Assembly (NCBI GenBank): GCA_900618425.1
Contig: UZAN01039451.1
Span: 9,478 to 73,477, forward strand
Source: Echinostoma caproni
Taxonomy: Eukaryota; Platyhelminthes; Trematoda; Plagiorchiida; Echinostomatidae
DNA: 64,000 nucleotides
Direction: 5' to 3'
The notes beneath the pieces are model-generated. The model was not told the origin of the DNA, did no database searches, and was given only the letters and a program-made list of their open reading frames with translations. This document shows positions 1 to 14,500 of the stretch, one piece after another. How positions within the stretch are numbered: the stretch's first letter is position 1; every line of letters begins with the position of its first letter. Both the position numbers and the translations under genes were made by a program.

Positions 1-292
1 TGACTGTTCTCGATAAGCCGACTGACAGATAAACCCTAAACCATCGGAATATGTAACTGGAAGAGACTTATGGGAACACGCTATAAGTGAGTTGATGCGA
101 GTATAAGGTTATTATTTTTGTATTTGATGCCGCAAAAATATGCAAAAATTTGATTGGACGGTAGATTTCATTTTTCATAATACCAATGAAATCCTCTCTT
201 GATACAGTATACTAATAATACCAATCATTATAATAGCAGAATTCATGGAATGCAGTTTCACTGGCTCTAGTCATTATAAGTAAACGGATTAA

Positions 293-351
<59 letters not shown>

Positions 352-2563
352 NTATAAAGACATTATCTTGTCGTTTTGCGTCAAAGAGCTTTAAATTCAT
401 GTGTATCTGACTTTTATGTCTAGTCTCGAGTTGTAGAATGTTGTTATCTGTTAACTCTAGTAAACTCAATGTCTTTATGGATTTCCATTCTTTTACTGAT
501 TCCTACTTATTTATCGTGTGTCGCATCCTATGCCAACCGCAAGAAAGTGAATCTTTTCCTCGATGTTTTACTCAGATTTGTGATCATGCTCTTCTTGGGC
601 ATCAATAAAACCTGAAAACCTCACCGGACTCCGAGAACCACTGAATAATATAGAATTAGTCTCTATATTTTGGATATGCTCATTGTTTGATCATGCTTCT
701 TGTAGAAACGGTTCCTTATTTATTTCTGACTGATGAATTTTTATCCCTTATTGTGCTAATTAAAGCGAATTTTGACTTGACTTGATCTAACAGAGATTTC
801 AAATTGCATTATACGCAGAACTGATATTATTTTGGCTCATTTGATCTCGTACCTAAAAACGTTATATTTATATTGTGGTTTTTCAGCAGTAACGTGCTCG
901 CGTAAAAGCCGACTCAACAGATCTTGAAATGAAAATATCAAATACGAGGTATTTTCTTAACGAGAAGCTCACTTGGGTCAACTGCAGATGAGTAACGGAT
1001 GAGGAATATTTTATAAGCGCTCTCTTTGCATGAAATCACTTGATCTGCTTTTATCATACATTTCTTTCATGGACTAAAATATTAACCGCTCTGGTCATTC
1101 ATAATGGTCACTAAGTGGATGCAATTGTCATATGCGAGGTTTGTGTGAGTTGCTTGATTGCCGTGCTTCTCATTGTGCATAGTGCAATTTGCCGACAGAC
1201 CAATACACCGGAATGCCATAACTGAGCGTAATCTATTCAATTCCAGCTGAAGAGGGTTTTCATTGGTAGGGTGCACAAAGCGCAAAATTTTTCATCATAA
1301 ACGATATGCGCTCACGCAGATCTAGAGTGTGATACACAAATTAGCGCGAAAAAACGTAATCAAGATTATGGAGACATCAATGTAATCTATGAATCTAAAT
1401 ACGAGATGCTTCTTCACGCTCGAAAAGGAATTTTGTATGTTCAGGGAGGGTTTTCCACAATTATGATTACGATACCGTAATGTTATGATCTGATGGTGTT
1501 ACACCTTAATTATTTGTACTTTTTCCATTGTTTCATAGTCAATTACTGCGGTGCGAAACAAAATTTACGCTGAAAGTCTGTACCTACGCCATTGTCATTT
1601 ATCCATATTTTGATCGATTCAAAAAATGGAAACTTGTCATAACAATAAACCAAGAACTACGTACCGGTACAAGCTGCAACCAAGAATAAGCGAATGTCCG
1701 TTGAAAAGTTTGGTATACGATATACCGATAACATCAAAGCATGGCATAAACAGCATAGCAGAAATGCGTCTTGAATGTTCCAGTACAAATCAGGAACTGC
1801 TGAATATCGCTCAGTCATGGCATATGAGTCACCAAATCGGATTTAACGGTGGAAAAGTATAGAGCTGCATTGAATGACATCGGTACTCGGAGATAAACTG
1901 TAGTCGAATGCTTCGAACAACAGACATTTTTGGAGTTTACGGTAAGAACGATGTTTCGGGTAACGTAGAGGATCATCTTCAGTCGTTCTCAAGCAGGTCA
2001 CATTACAGAAATAAACCTGCAACGATTTGAAACAGGTAGCTCCTTTTCTCCGTTTCTTATCCGAATTGTCTTAGTCAAACCAAACAACGTCTGGAACCGG
2101 TGGCCGCATGACCATCTGAATATTTTCACTTGTGTCAAAAGGTTGCGTTCGAAGAGTTCGGATCAGCATCATTCTAGGTTCGCATGACATAGTTGTTGTA
2201 TTCGGCTACTTTAATTCACGAATACTTGTTATATGAAAAGAATGATCGATGCGTATGGTGCACACACGCCGATCAGTCATGCGATTTGCTTGGGGACGAG
2301 GAGTCAAATAATTTTCTTTTTCAAGGTGACTGGAATATGTTAGTTTACAATAGTATAATTTGGTGATTAAGTTATAGTGCAATCATGTCCAAATAAATGA
2401 ACGAAGCGATTTGGTTCGGTCTGTGTTATATTTCATTCCCTACATGAAATTTAGGATCAAGCTAAGGAATACTTTTACAAACTGCTAGGTCTACGAAATA
2501 TGATGGAAAATAAGTTTTTAAATAGCAAATTCATCTTTATGATTTTTTTGTTATGGTGCTTAC
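1..2563 (-). other. Region 3' of the last recognised microexon
   Basis: No unit with Gly register and both splice sites was found, and no terminal exon, C-terminal collagen domain or polyA signal can be supported. It may be intron, 3' flank or a 3' UTR. Confidence 0.5.
294..356. repeat. (TA)n microsatellite
   Basis: Uninterrupted TA dinucleotides apart from one N at 352, where the read or assembly probably slipped. Confidence 0.95.
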
Positions 2564-2572
2564 GTCCATTAC
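2564..2572 (-). CDS. Microexon m92: Gly-Asn-Gly
   Basis: 9 nt, GT-AAT-GGA-C; donor GTAAG, acceptor TCCAG. X is Gly, Y is Asn. Last unit recognised on the 3' side. Confidence 0.72.
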
Positions 2573-5500
2573 CTGGAAATTGTAAATACACAAAAAGTGT
2601 TATTAGCGATAATTTCTCACATTTTTTTAAAATTTTCTATTATTTATGGTACTTCATTTGGTATACCTGAAAAATATTTGTTGTACTAATCACAAACTAT
2701 TTTTTCCGACTTTCTCCAAATTCGATTTGTTCACATATGGAAAATATGCTGCTTCTTAAATTTTAATGTTCAAAATGAACGGACGGGTTAACACCGTTAT
2801 TTAGGTATGATATTTTTGTGGAGTTCCGGTTTTTCTGGGTTTAAAAGGTGTGGGTGACATTTTTCGAATTGGTTCTTTTGATTATCAAAGTTCAGTTGAT
2901 TTAGAATGCCATATTCTACTTGGATATCCTGAAGACTATTACAGAATAACCCGGACTGTTATTCAACTGTCCATAGGGTTGATATGTTTCATTATCCACA
3001 TCAGAGCAGAAATGATGAACGGCCATCTTCCGAGTTGTCCTTGCAACGGCCAATTTCCTTTTGTGCTTCTTTCAAGATTTGCCTTCAACTAACTATTATT
3101 GATTTTTTTTCTATATTCAGATCTGTAAGGAAGATGCATGTCATTTGAAGATCGATAATTTAAAACCATTCTTCAAAGAAACGCGATGAATAGAATCTTC
3201 TGTTGGGAAGACTGTTGTTGTTGAATAGCGAATGGATTCCAAGTTATTACCCTGTTCTAACCTTTGACTGAGGAAGGTTGATTGAGTCCGATAAAGAGAG
3301 TGGTTATAGAAATTGCGGAGAGAACATTCACCTGTGCCAACCAGCTCAATTATGGGAAGTTGCTTTGAAATGTGATGCGCTACGGGTGACCTGAGTTCGC
3401 AAACCGCAGCGACTTTTACCCCAAGACGATCGAGTGTTATTTGGACAAGCGGTGATTTACCAAGTAGTTGCTGATGGTTTTCAGCGGAATATTTGAATGT
3501 GTTAGTGGTAGTCGGTAACTGTGATCGTGTAAACTGTTTCCATGTTTTACTCTCGGACATTGTAGGACTTGTGCTTGTTTTTGCAATGATCTCAAAACAT
3601 TTTATTACCATTTTATCTCACTTACCTGTGACGCACACCGAATAAGTGGCAGCGGACGACAATTATTTTAATAGTGATTCTTCAACACGTTATCAGTCAT
3701 TACTTACCTCCGTCACCTGAAGATAGAGAATGAAAAAGAAATTTTCTAATGTAAATTCCGTTCATCTTAGTTTCCACGCAAATTTTATTTGATAAATTTC
3801 TAGTTCATAACTGAAAAATATTAGTCGCACTGTGCACCAGTTATTAGTGGACTTCCAGGGATGTATCCTTTAGGTGAAAATTTGTATGTGTTAGATTGGG
3901 GATGTATTTAGCTTTTGTCAGAGCCCCGTTTCTGCGTCATATACCCGTTTCTATCTGAACATGGTTTTCGCTTGTAGGATGTAAATAACACAGCCTGCTT
4001 TTTCGAAACTACTGCGACTGCATGCATACCTGCTTTGTTTGTGGGTTAACGTGGTATCCATCTAATGTCCATTGGTAACTGTTTCATCTGAATGCGTTTT
4101 ATAAGGTAATTTTAAGGTACTCTACGCGTCACAGTATTGATCAGCTCAATTCTTTTCACTCAGTGAGCAGGAGCTCATCCATCAAACATGTGCTTCCTGA
4201 GGGACTACCAAGAATTTTATTTATTAGTCTTGCATAGTACAAATGGACATAATGCGTTGGCAATTTAAGAGAATGTTGAGTATTTTTGAAGGCTATTTTG
4301 ATATTGCTCGTCGTATACTTCGATTAATGGTTTTAATGGTCCTAGTGATGACGAGACTAGAATGTTGAAACGATCGGTATGAATATATATGGATGAATTC
4401 ATTAGAATATGTTATTGCATATTTGGTCGTTTTGCTGTTTGTGCTGTTTCGTTGATGTCTCGATGATCTTCCTCAGTACATAGTGATAAAACTAGATTAA
4501 TCCATTTGAACACCTAGATATATTTGATTTTTTTTATTTCTTAGGTGTAATTTGAATTCCCGGAAAGCTCTGAATTGCCTATATATCAGTATGAACGTAT
4601 TTATTGTGGGAAGGAATGTGAGATCTTTCAAAACATCACTGAACATCATTTTGGGGAGTCTTTACCATCGCCTTAGATATTTTTTTCCTTACTGATGTCA
4701 AACCACGAACTTTCGAGATGGGCTTTTAAACCCGAAGGTTACATTCTGAGCCTTGCTTTAAAGATGAGCCACAATCCCGTACAGCAACAAATTGCTTTGT
4801 TCCTCGTTCGCTCAGAGCCGCAGATAAATGTTTTTCCACCAATTTGTTTACCCATGAATCAGTTTTCGAGATTATTAGACACCGGTTGGTTGATGGGCAT
4901 GTGTTGCATAAAACAGTTTTGTGCAAAGTGCAAACAATTCCAAACTCGTTTTGCTACTGCTCAGAGAAAAACCTACGCAAATCTGCTGGGGGACTCACCT
5001 GGCCAAACTGCGAAAGATTTGGAAGTCATTTTATTCTTCGATTATTTTTGTTATTAACAAAAACGTATGTAGCGTATTTCTTTATACAATGAAAATTTGA
5101 TCATAAAGCAGCAGTTTACCATGAAAATAACGATATGAATCATTACATGCAGATTAGAACCAATAGGTGTTTTCTTACCTCCAGGACCTGCGAGAGAAAT
5201 ATTATTTGTTGATAATTTGTGAACAGGTTGATATAATTGATTTTTTGATTAAGGTTTTGTGCACTGAAATCTGAATTCAATTAATATGCACGTTTCAAAA
5301 ATACTATAAAACGTAGATAGTCAGGGATTATAGTTATTTTCAACAATTCCATCAAGGAAGTTCTTCGTTATCTGTAATTTGAAGTCATGAAGTATGTACC
5401 TCAATGTCAGCGGCAGGTTTATTGCTTTTTCAAACACATCTAATAGGAAATACCCGAAATTGTATGGATGTATGGGTATTTTCAAACGTTTTTAAAGTTG

Positions 5501-8500
5501 TAAATGAGTTGTGTTTATTATTATAGAAGATAACGAGAAAGAGCTTTGTTGATATCATTATTGTTTTACCGGTAACTTTTCAAATAAAAATTAGTCACAA
5601 ATTATAAAAACGATTGAAATCTTACTTCCGGGCGCTATGAGGGGGTAGAAATTGACAATAGTAATTCGTTTTTTTCACTCAAACGTGATTATATTCACGT
5701 GAAATGTGATTTACCTAAACAACTTGGAAAAACAACTCTGATGGTTTGGTTTTTTAGTCGGTTTGTATAGTCATGTAAAGAGATTAAAATCATTGTTCCC
5801 TAACCTCGAAATGGGCTACAATTTTAACTGAACGTGCGTAACTCTACTGAGGTGAGTAAGCTAAAAACAAGACTGGTTAAATACAATTGAAATAGCCAGT
5901 TGATGAATTTATCGAAAAGCAGCTTCTTTCACCTATCGGATTTTATTTCCAACTGGTATTTCATCGAAATACTGTTCTGTTTTCCCGTGCGTTTGCCTCA
6001 CTGGAAAGCTGTTTGGTTTTTAAGTTGTACTTAATGTCAGTTTTGTACACCCATGATTGTGGAAATGACTCTTTCTACTTTCAGTGAGGTTAAGCCGATA
6101 TTGGCATATTTCAAAATGGNAAATGGTTTGGGTATCTGCTTGCGTTTGCCAAATGAACACAGTGATCAGGAATGGAGGCCAGCATTCTGTCTGCTTGAAG
6201 CACCCAAGATAGAGAAAAGGTGTCCAGATTCCAACTTATTGGTCCAAAAAGACCAGGTTTTCTTATGTGAAGCAAGTTTTTCTCTTATTGAAAATGTCTA
6301 TAGACCATCTGAACCTTCTGTGTTAATATTTATGAGGTTGCTATCTATCATGTTTATAAGCAAAACAACGGTAAAGTATTCAACAAACATTTGTATTTCG
6401 ATTTCGTGATCGGAAAGGTGAAATAGGTTGATAGTATGTACAGACAATCTTGTTGATTTTTTAGCTGTTTCATACAGCTTTTTGTCCTATTAAAACACGC
6501 CTTACTTCTATGAGCAGAGAGCGTTCAGTGGTTATGTTTATTGAGTAACTAAATTGTTTAACGACAGCTGGCTAAAACCCTTTGTTTGTTGAATTGCTTT
6601 ATTGTTATGAATGAAAAACTAATACAGGTGTTATAAGTTGAAAACCGGATTCAAGATCTGTAACCAATAGTGCTTCTACTACTAGAGAAAAATACATGGT
6701 GGTACTCCCTACAACATTGCTTCTACAAGAGGCTAAAGATAATTAGTACTGTATGGGATGGGATATCGAAACAAGGTGTTTTTGTTTGCGAAAACCCCTT
6801 AGAAACAGAATGTACAGATCTGTGTATCGTGTGCAAACTGATTTGGCAAGGAGTATGTCAATCGACTTACCGCCAGGGGCTATGGAAAAACACAAATGAA
6901 CAACCATATTTATTTGCTTTTTCTCATCCTCCGAAATAAAGCGTTCACAACTCGTTAATTCTTTCTATCGGGTTTTAGTTCCAAACCTGATGTCCGTTAG
7001 TTGACTTTGCTCATTGTGTATCTTTTTTCGTTTATGTATAGTAAGATCATATCGCATCAAGATACTTATAATCGAACTAGGAGCAGATTCATTCGCTAGC
7101 TAGTGGTGCAGGCAGAACCGCATGGATAAGCGAGAACACATGCAGTCACGTAGGCATATTTGTAAAATGAATAACATTAAGAGAGAGAGGGACATGTGAA
7201 GTGAAATTTACGTCCACATGCTGAAGTGATTAAGAAGGACCGAGCGTAAGAAATGGTGCTTAGTAGAGAGGTAACAGATGAGGGTGGATAGCACAAATTG
7301 TCTGGTGAATGATTGCAATAGAAGGAATCACATGTAAATCGTCTGAGTGGACATAAAATCATGATGCAGAATACAGAGAAAAATTGTGCTTAAACTATGA
7401 GTAAGTGAATTGAATAGGAGTGTTGTAGTGGGGAAGTTTAAAACCTTCACGACACTGCCGTTAGATGTGCAAAACGGACACGTATCACATGTCTTGATAG
7501 AACTTACGGCCAGGATCTAGAATGAATGGAGTTAATTGTTATTGCACACATATGACACTTTTATTACGCAGTATTTAAGGGAAAGAGGTAGAATTTTATT
7601 TGATGTAACTTTATTTCAAGTGCAACCCTAAACTTTTATTGTTAGCGTTTATGGCGCACAGTGATCGAACACCAAATAATAATATGAGATTGAAATATCA
7701 CGGAACGTTTTTGACAACAAATGCAAAAACATATTTCTATATTTGTTTTTACAGGCCTACAACTAATGAAGATTGAGAAAAAGTAAACCAGGTGAATGGA
7801 CACTTACGTCCAGGTCCTGAATACACGGCGGAAAAAGGGGTAGTTTAAGATGACATCAAAATGTGCTTGGTTTGTGAAGTGCGAAACAACCGATTTGAAA
7901 GTGACACGGATGACTCAAATGTATGCATGAAGGAAATTATGTTAAAAGGGTATTTTAGCACTGGTTAACCCGACTTAGGAATTCAGATGCAATTTTTTTT
8001 TCAGTTAGCATCGGTGTCGTCCGAATTCAGCATTGTAACACTTAATTCTTTTTATGTGTTTGACTGCGAAATTCAAAAAGCGTCTAATTCACATCCTTGA
8101 GTATCATTTTGAGACCTGGTTTACTAAATACCGGGCTTCGTGGGGAAGTGACCGCTTTCCAACGTATTTGTTCGTTGAACGTGATATCCAAAAAAGAGTT
8201 AGAACAACAAAAAAATATCATCCGCTCTGTCCAAGACCAGAACCATAGATCCGCTATACTGTTCTTCAATAGGCTCCTTCAAAAGCTTGCGCAGTGTTGT
8301 AATGGTGGTATGTTTGGTCAATCAACTTCTATCTAGAAAAAAGGAGAATACGGTAGCACGAATTAAAGAGAACATATGTAACTGCCTAAATGGGTGGAGC
8401 ATGGGGCCTAGATCCCAATGATGATCCATTGGATCGGTGATGAACCTTTTGTGGCCCATCTTTAATGAAGTTGCTTTTGAGCACACCAAAACATAGTAAA

Positions 8501-11500
8501 AAGGGTTACGTTTAGCCATAACGCCTCCATCAAAGGTGATGTGTTGTTTTGAAGTTGTCGAGCGTGGTTTAGACAACGGATATTATTCAGACTTACGTCC
8601 ATCACCTATAAGGCATGTCAGGATTGTTAGAGAAATATTGTTGGTTTGAATATGTTCCCTCAAAGTGACACGTTGCCAAGAAAAAGGGACTGAAACACAC
8701 AGAGATAGCTCATAGATATATGCAAAATTACAATAAAATAAACGTAACGGAAACGCAATCATTTCGTTCAGTGGAACTCCTTTGAGCGAACCCATGAACT
8801 GGAATTCACAGTGTAGTGTGATGTAAATTATGCATTATAGAGACGAATCTCGAGGAGAATTATTGGGTCAAAAATTGTCTGGTATTTTTAGTAAGCTATG
8901 TGCCTTTCATCTAGCCTATTTTACGAGACCAGTTTTCAGTGCATTTCACAGTAGATATTTGTTGGTATTAGTGATCTAGATCCCAAATTTTTTTTCGACT
9001 GGGGCCACTCTGGTCGAACAGCATATGTTGACACTTTAGTTGGACGTTGCTTATGAGTTCAAGCTACGCTGTACTTTCATATTTCTACTCAGACGACAAG
9101 GGAATCTTTCCCGAATCATATAAATACCATGGCTGAACAAGAACTAGACATAAATACGTTTTATTTGTCCCCTTATTGATATGTAACAGGAGTTATTTAA
9201 GGTAACTGCCTTAGCTCGTAATCAAAGTGATAATCTCTGTGAATATTCACTGAAGATGGACTAAATAACATTTCCCGCTTCCTTTTGTAAATGCATCGTA
9301 TTAAACGAAGGACTGGCCGATGAGGTAAAAAATGTTATAACTTACGGCCAGGAGCTGAAACACAGGGTAAATAGAAAAGCGTATCAGGTCAGTTCAGAAA
9401 AACCACGATTTCTTCAAGTCATCTGGAAGAGGATAACTTGGTTTCTCTATCTATGAATAAAACTTAAAAAATGAACGTGGATGCAACTGAACATCGCTGC
9501 AGATAGCATCGTCGTCCGGTAGATCAAGCCTTTTCAGTGATTCATGTGGACGTGTCGCAAACTTATAAGTCATATACTACCTTGTTTTGTCGCGTACAAA
9601 AGCGATTCTCGCTGATGAAAGCAATTGATACACATACAAGGATCAATAAAACCTGACACGCCAGGTTTAGATAGATCCATTCGTATTTCTCTCGATATAC
9701 AGGTGCCGAGAATGATCCTACCAAAAAGTGATTGTGGGTTCAACCCCTTGGGATTTCGTCTATATCCCGCATGTGATATTTATTTCAATGCAATGGAACT
9801 ATCCTGTAATGGTCGACAAAGTGCATTGGATTGCGGTTTTTTCCTTTTTGGGACCCTGTGCACTAACACGTGAAATGATAGCAAGCATTTAGATGCATGA
9901 GTTAAGTGGCTAGAGGTCAGGTCGTGTACTTCTCGACTTCTACCCCAAAGGTTTGCCGTTTGAATCCGAGTAGAACAAAACTAAAAATATCAAAAAAAAC
10001 AACAAAGTGACTCTCTGCCCGGTACTGCGTGCGAGATTGGATTTTCGGAAGGGAGCGGAGACACCAGAAGGTTGAACCATTGTTAGGAGTGACCAGAAGT
10101 AAAAATGCAGATTCGTATTGTTGAAAAATACAGCCATACTATTCCAGAAATTACGAACCACAATCAGTATCAGTTACAGATTTTATTCAAGTGTGTGAAG
10201 GAGCAAACTGGACAATTCCAGTCAAAAACAGCAAATCAATACGGGGAGCGTTGGTATCATATTATCTTACAGTTCGGCCCTCAAAACTATTGATTACCTT
10301 TACCGTGTGAAATCATTCCGCAACCCTAGAGTTGGAGAGGTATTCTTACCGGAAACTAACATTCAAGATGATTCATTCATTTATAAAACGAAACAATGTA
10401 CTTACTTCCAACTAAAATTGAATGGTTCATTTGTGAAAAAGTATGAGTTTTTGTCTCTTGTAGTTTTCAAACAGATGCAACATTCTTATCTTGCGCTTAG
10501 ATACCGCTATTAATTTTAGCAAGACTCTAATCGCTCACCGGTATCCCTCATGAACTTTCTGTCTAAATGGGTTCTTCCAAAAAAACGTTTATAAATCCAC
10601 TACCTAGTTTAATCAATTCACACCAAATAGCGATAATACAAGCTGGTTTATATGTGATATTAACCGACATTTGAGGTTTGTTAGGAATGACTCGGTATCA
10701 CTTTGTGAGATTTCATAACTCCTACTGTTGCGCTGTCGACAGTGCAGTGCGATGTGTTGTGGTTATTCCCGTAGACATACTGTCAACAGGAATGGTGAAT
10801 GGACATGTTTGCTCCCTATATAGAAATATCATATGTACGTCTCCCCATGCAGGCGTTTTGCGTTTCTGATTCGTATATATTTAATTAGTATAGGGAAATA
10901 AAACCTGCCTTGCCATATGATCGTTTTCAATCAAGTGCTACGAAGCTGCCTCTGAATTTTATGGACTTCATTCCTAAGTTTTAGTGTGTCATGTGTTTAT
11001 CTGTGTTGCATTTAGTAAAGTGTTGTACAATAATGAGTTAGTCAAGATTATTTAGTATTACAATCGAGAACTTCATAATCCCGATCACATATGAAACTCA
11101 CTTCCGGGTGCTAGTGAGAAGAGAACCGTATTGGGTGGAGGTTTATATAATTTCATGCCAGATGTTTTATTTACAACAAGTGACCAGAAACTTTCCCACA
11201 CGATAAATAATTAATATAACTAAACATATAACTAAACTAACACGTTAATTAATAAACATGTCTGCTGATATTTTGTGAACACTAATGCCAAACTAGACTC
11301 GTCAATAGAAGATGCATTAAACCTAATCGCAATTAATAAAACGGGAGAAGATAAGGAGATCTCACTGGATCAGTCAGTTTTAGACTTCAATAACTATTCT
11401 CTCAATAGATATTTCGGTCACTGAGGTCTGATTCTATAATCAACACTTCAAATATTATCATTTTTATCTTTGGCATTTGTGGAATTTTCCATGAGATCAC

Positions 11501-14500
11501 TAAGTTATTCTTACCAATACTAATGAAACTGCTAAAGATTTACTTTCCAAATAGTTTGGCGATATATTTGAGATGAGCTTCATTCTGATTATAAGTTTAG
11601 AGACCGGGATGGTTTTCTGGACTTACCACCAGGAGCTGCAGGAAGGCAATCAGTGCAATGGTGGATTGAATTTTTTGGTTCACATCATTTACTTACCACA
11701 ACAACAAACGCTCCATACATGCACGCCATAATGAGACTCCAAGAAAGTTTATCTCAACAGCTCATTGTAAAACGCTGTTCCAGTATCTAATCTTGTCCAA
11801 CAAAGTTTGCAGGCAGGAATATGTAAAGACTTCGGTGTGCGGGCGGTCATGAGGGACATAACTGCTAAATTATGATATGGGAAGAAAAACTTACGTCCAC
11901 ATGCTGAAGCGGTCAGCGATTGGTGAAAAGAGACGTTGTGCATTAATTATGTGTTCCAGAGGTAGATGTAACAAAAGGTTGCAAAGTGAAGACGTTAATA
12001 AGAGGTTAGTGTGCCCCTGTTTTCGACAGACATTAGAAGTTTTACTTGAGTATGTAGTTTCGTGATTCATTATCTCAATGACGGTCATCCTTTTTGTAAA
12101 CTGAGTTGTCCCAAAGTACTTTCGTGTTAGTGTTGACCTATTATAGCATCAGTGAAAATCGAACACGTCATTATGGTGTTTGTTTGGGTTTTGAATAACG
12201 AGACGTGTGGTCGAAACTCTGCCGTGCCATAGATAGTAACTGGTGGAAACCGGGATCATTTAGGAACGAAGAGACAACCCAGTCATTGATCGACTTACTA
12301 TCATTAACACTAATTTAGACAAAGCTGTGCATATCATCGAGGCAATAACAATACCGAAAGTCAACTAAAGCATGCGCACAAAATAGCCGATCACGGGTGA
12401 CCAAGTATTAAGGCTATTGCATGAACTGAGCCTTCGTTTCAGTTTTAAGCTCACTCCGTACTTTTTTCATTTTTTTGACGATCTATGTTTTCAGTTGCGT
12501 CTTCATATATACACCCACTCCGTTTTCAGAGGGCTATCCAGAAATTCCTCAAGCTCGAAAGAAATTAAATTCTCAACGCACAGGATTTTAAAGTAGGGAT
12601 AGAAAGGAGTTATTACTCTTATTTACCCTTCTCCTCGTTTTATTGAAGTTCCCGCCAGTGAATTTCACTACAGATTTAGTCAGTTTATTATCAACATTCA
12701 TCTCATCGAAGGTCTTATCACAGTAAAGCGATAGAGTCTGTTGCTATATAGCCATACATGTACCAGAAGCTCAACATAATTAATTAAAGTTAATGGGAAC
12801 TGAGAGACCACAAATAAAATTTTCTCCTATGGTTAAGAAACCTGGAATTTCAATCAGATCGCATCCAGTTGCAAAAATCGTGCATTCTGATAATGGTTCG
12901 GATTCACAAATTAGTTCACTGCTGATGATGTTTTTCGGTAAGTATATAATGAAAATAAAATAGAATATACGAGTTCTGTCTGCTAACAAAAAGAGGACAA
13001 GGTTGGTTCTTTGTTCGCCTTGTTACAAGAACAAAATGCGCCGCGCTTGAAATTGAAACTTACGACCGCGACCTGAATAACAAAACGAAACATTGAAAAG
13101 AAAAAATGAAAAATTTAACAAATCAAATTTAGACATTTTTTTGGATTGATACTACCATGTACATTTTAGTAACTCATCATCTGCATTATCTGTGCTAGTG
13201 TGCTAGTTTAGAATATTAGGAGCACATACGCATTCAACTGACGGGATATTCAAACGTGTCATACGGAACGCAAACAGGTGACTAATTTTGAACCTCAATC
13301 GGTATGGCGCAGCGATATCGTGTTGAGCGCAGGTACGTATCTAATTACTCATCAATAACAGGTAAGAAGCTGAGGGTCTAATAATGCCACTGGGGACTTA
13401 TATCCGGGTACTGAGTGTGGCAAAAGTGAAAGATGGATCGGTTGATATCAGATACGGCAGACGCAGGCAAATGGTTTCGATAGCTGGATAAACAATTTTA
13501 GTCCAAGCATTCGGTCTGGATCAATAGCTTTTGATTTTATTCAATTGTTTCCTAATAATTTTTTCAAACAGATTGATGATCCTTTATGATTATCAAAAAT
13601 ATCAGTAAATTCTGTGGATGTGTATGGACTTTTGTTATCTTTAATGCCGTAGTTTCGGTTCCATTTTAGGTAGGATTGATTTAAATATACTTTGTGATAA
13701 TCTTTTATCCGTCAGAAGGCTAAACATTCCTTTGAGGGTGGTCTATTATTCAACGTTGTAAACTGAAGTTTTGTTTCGTGTGTCTTATTCTATTCACAGA
13801 GTATAACCTCTAATCTCTTCATTGTCAGTTGCCTACTTCCAGTCAACCTAGGCAATGTATTTCATGTAGGAACACGGCACAGCACCGTTTTAGAGTAACA
13901 GGTTATTGGACTAAAATTCCCTTCATCAATAATTAAGGCTTTGCTCTATCAAGTGAGACCAACGAAGTGCATATGGTTCTAAAATTTTCCCACCAACGCT
14001 TTATTGTACGCATTTCTAACAGAAAACTAATCACCGAGATTTTTAATGTACATTTGCTGTAAGTTTACTAGATTTAATTAGGAATATCATCTTAAGTCAA
14101 CAGGACGTACTTCCAGGAACTGAAATGCAGATGGGAGGAGAGATGGTGTATGTGAGACAGATTAGAATTTCTTTCACAGTGAGAGGAAATACTTCCAAAC
14201 GGTATAGCCGAGCAGATACAAACGTATTTTGGAATCTTCAGGTCACAAACATTCTATTGCTTAATCTGAAGGATGCAGTGATTTATTCTGTAGCCAAATT
14301 GTTGCTGGTTAACGGAGATCTGAGATTCACCGTAAACTATTCGGGTGTTGTTTTGACCATTAACCCAGATAACCACGGTTATTGCTGACCACAGTTTCAC
14401 AAATATCAAGGGGAATAATTCAATTTGTAAAAACTACCAGAATTAGAAGACCGCATTCTTTGGGTAGGTACCAGATTTTGAATATATAGCTACAGTGTAT

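Noticed and set aside
977..985. 9-nt TT-GAC-CCA-A with GTGAG and TGCAG
   Set aside because: Splice sites fit but there is no Gly; would have been the only unit 3' of m92.
4695..5057. 120-codon plus-strand ORF
   Set aside because: Overlaps open frames on both strands, opens without a typical start context and shows no domain; chance in AT-rich DNA.
10271..10279. 9-nt GG-CCG-AAC-T with donor GTAAG and acceptor TTGAG
   Set aside because: No Gly codon in register; it lies 127 nt from m82 and probably arises by chance.
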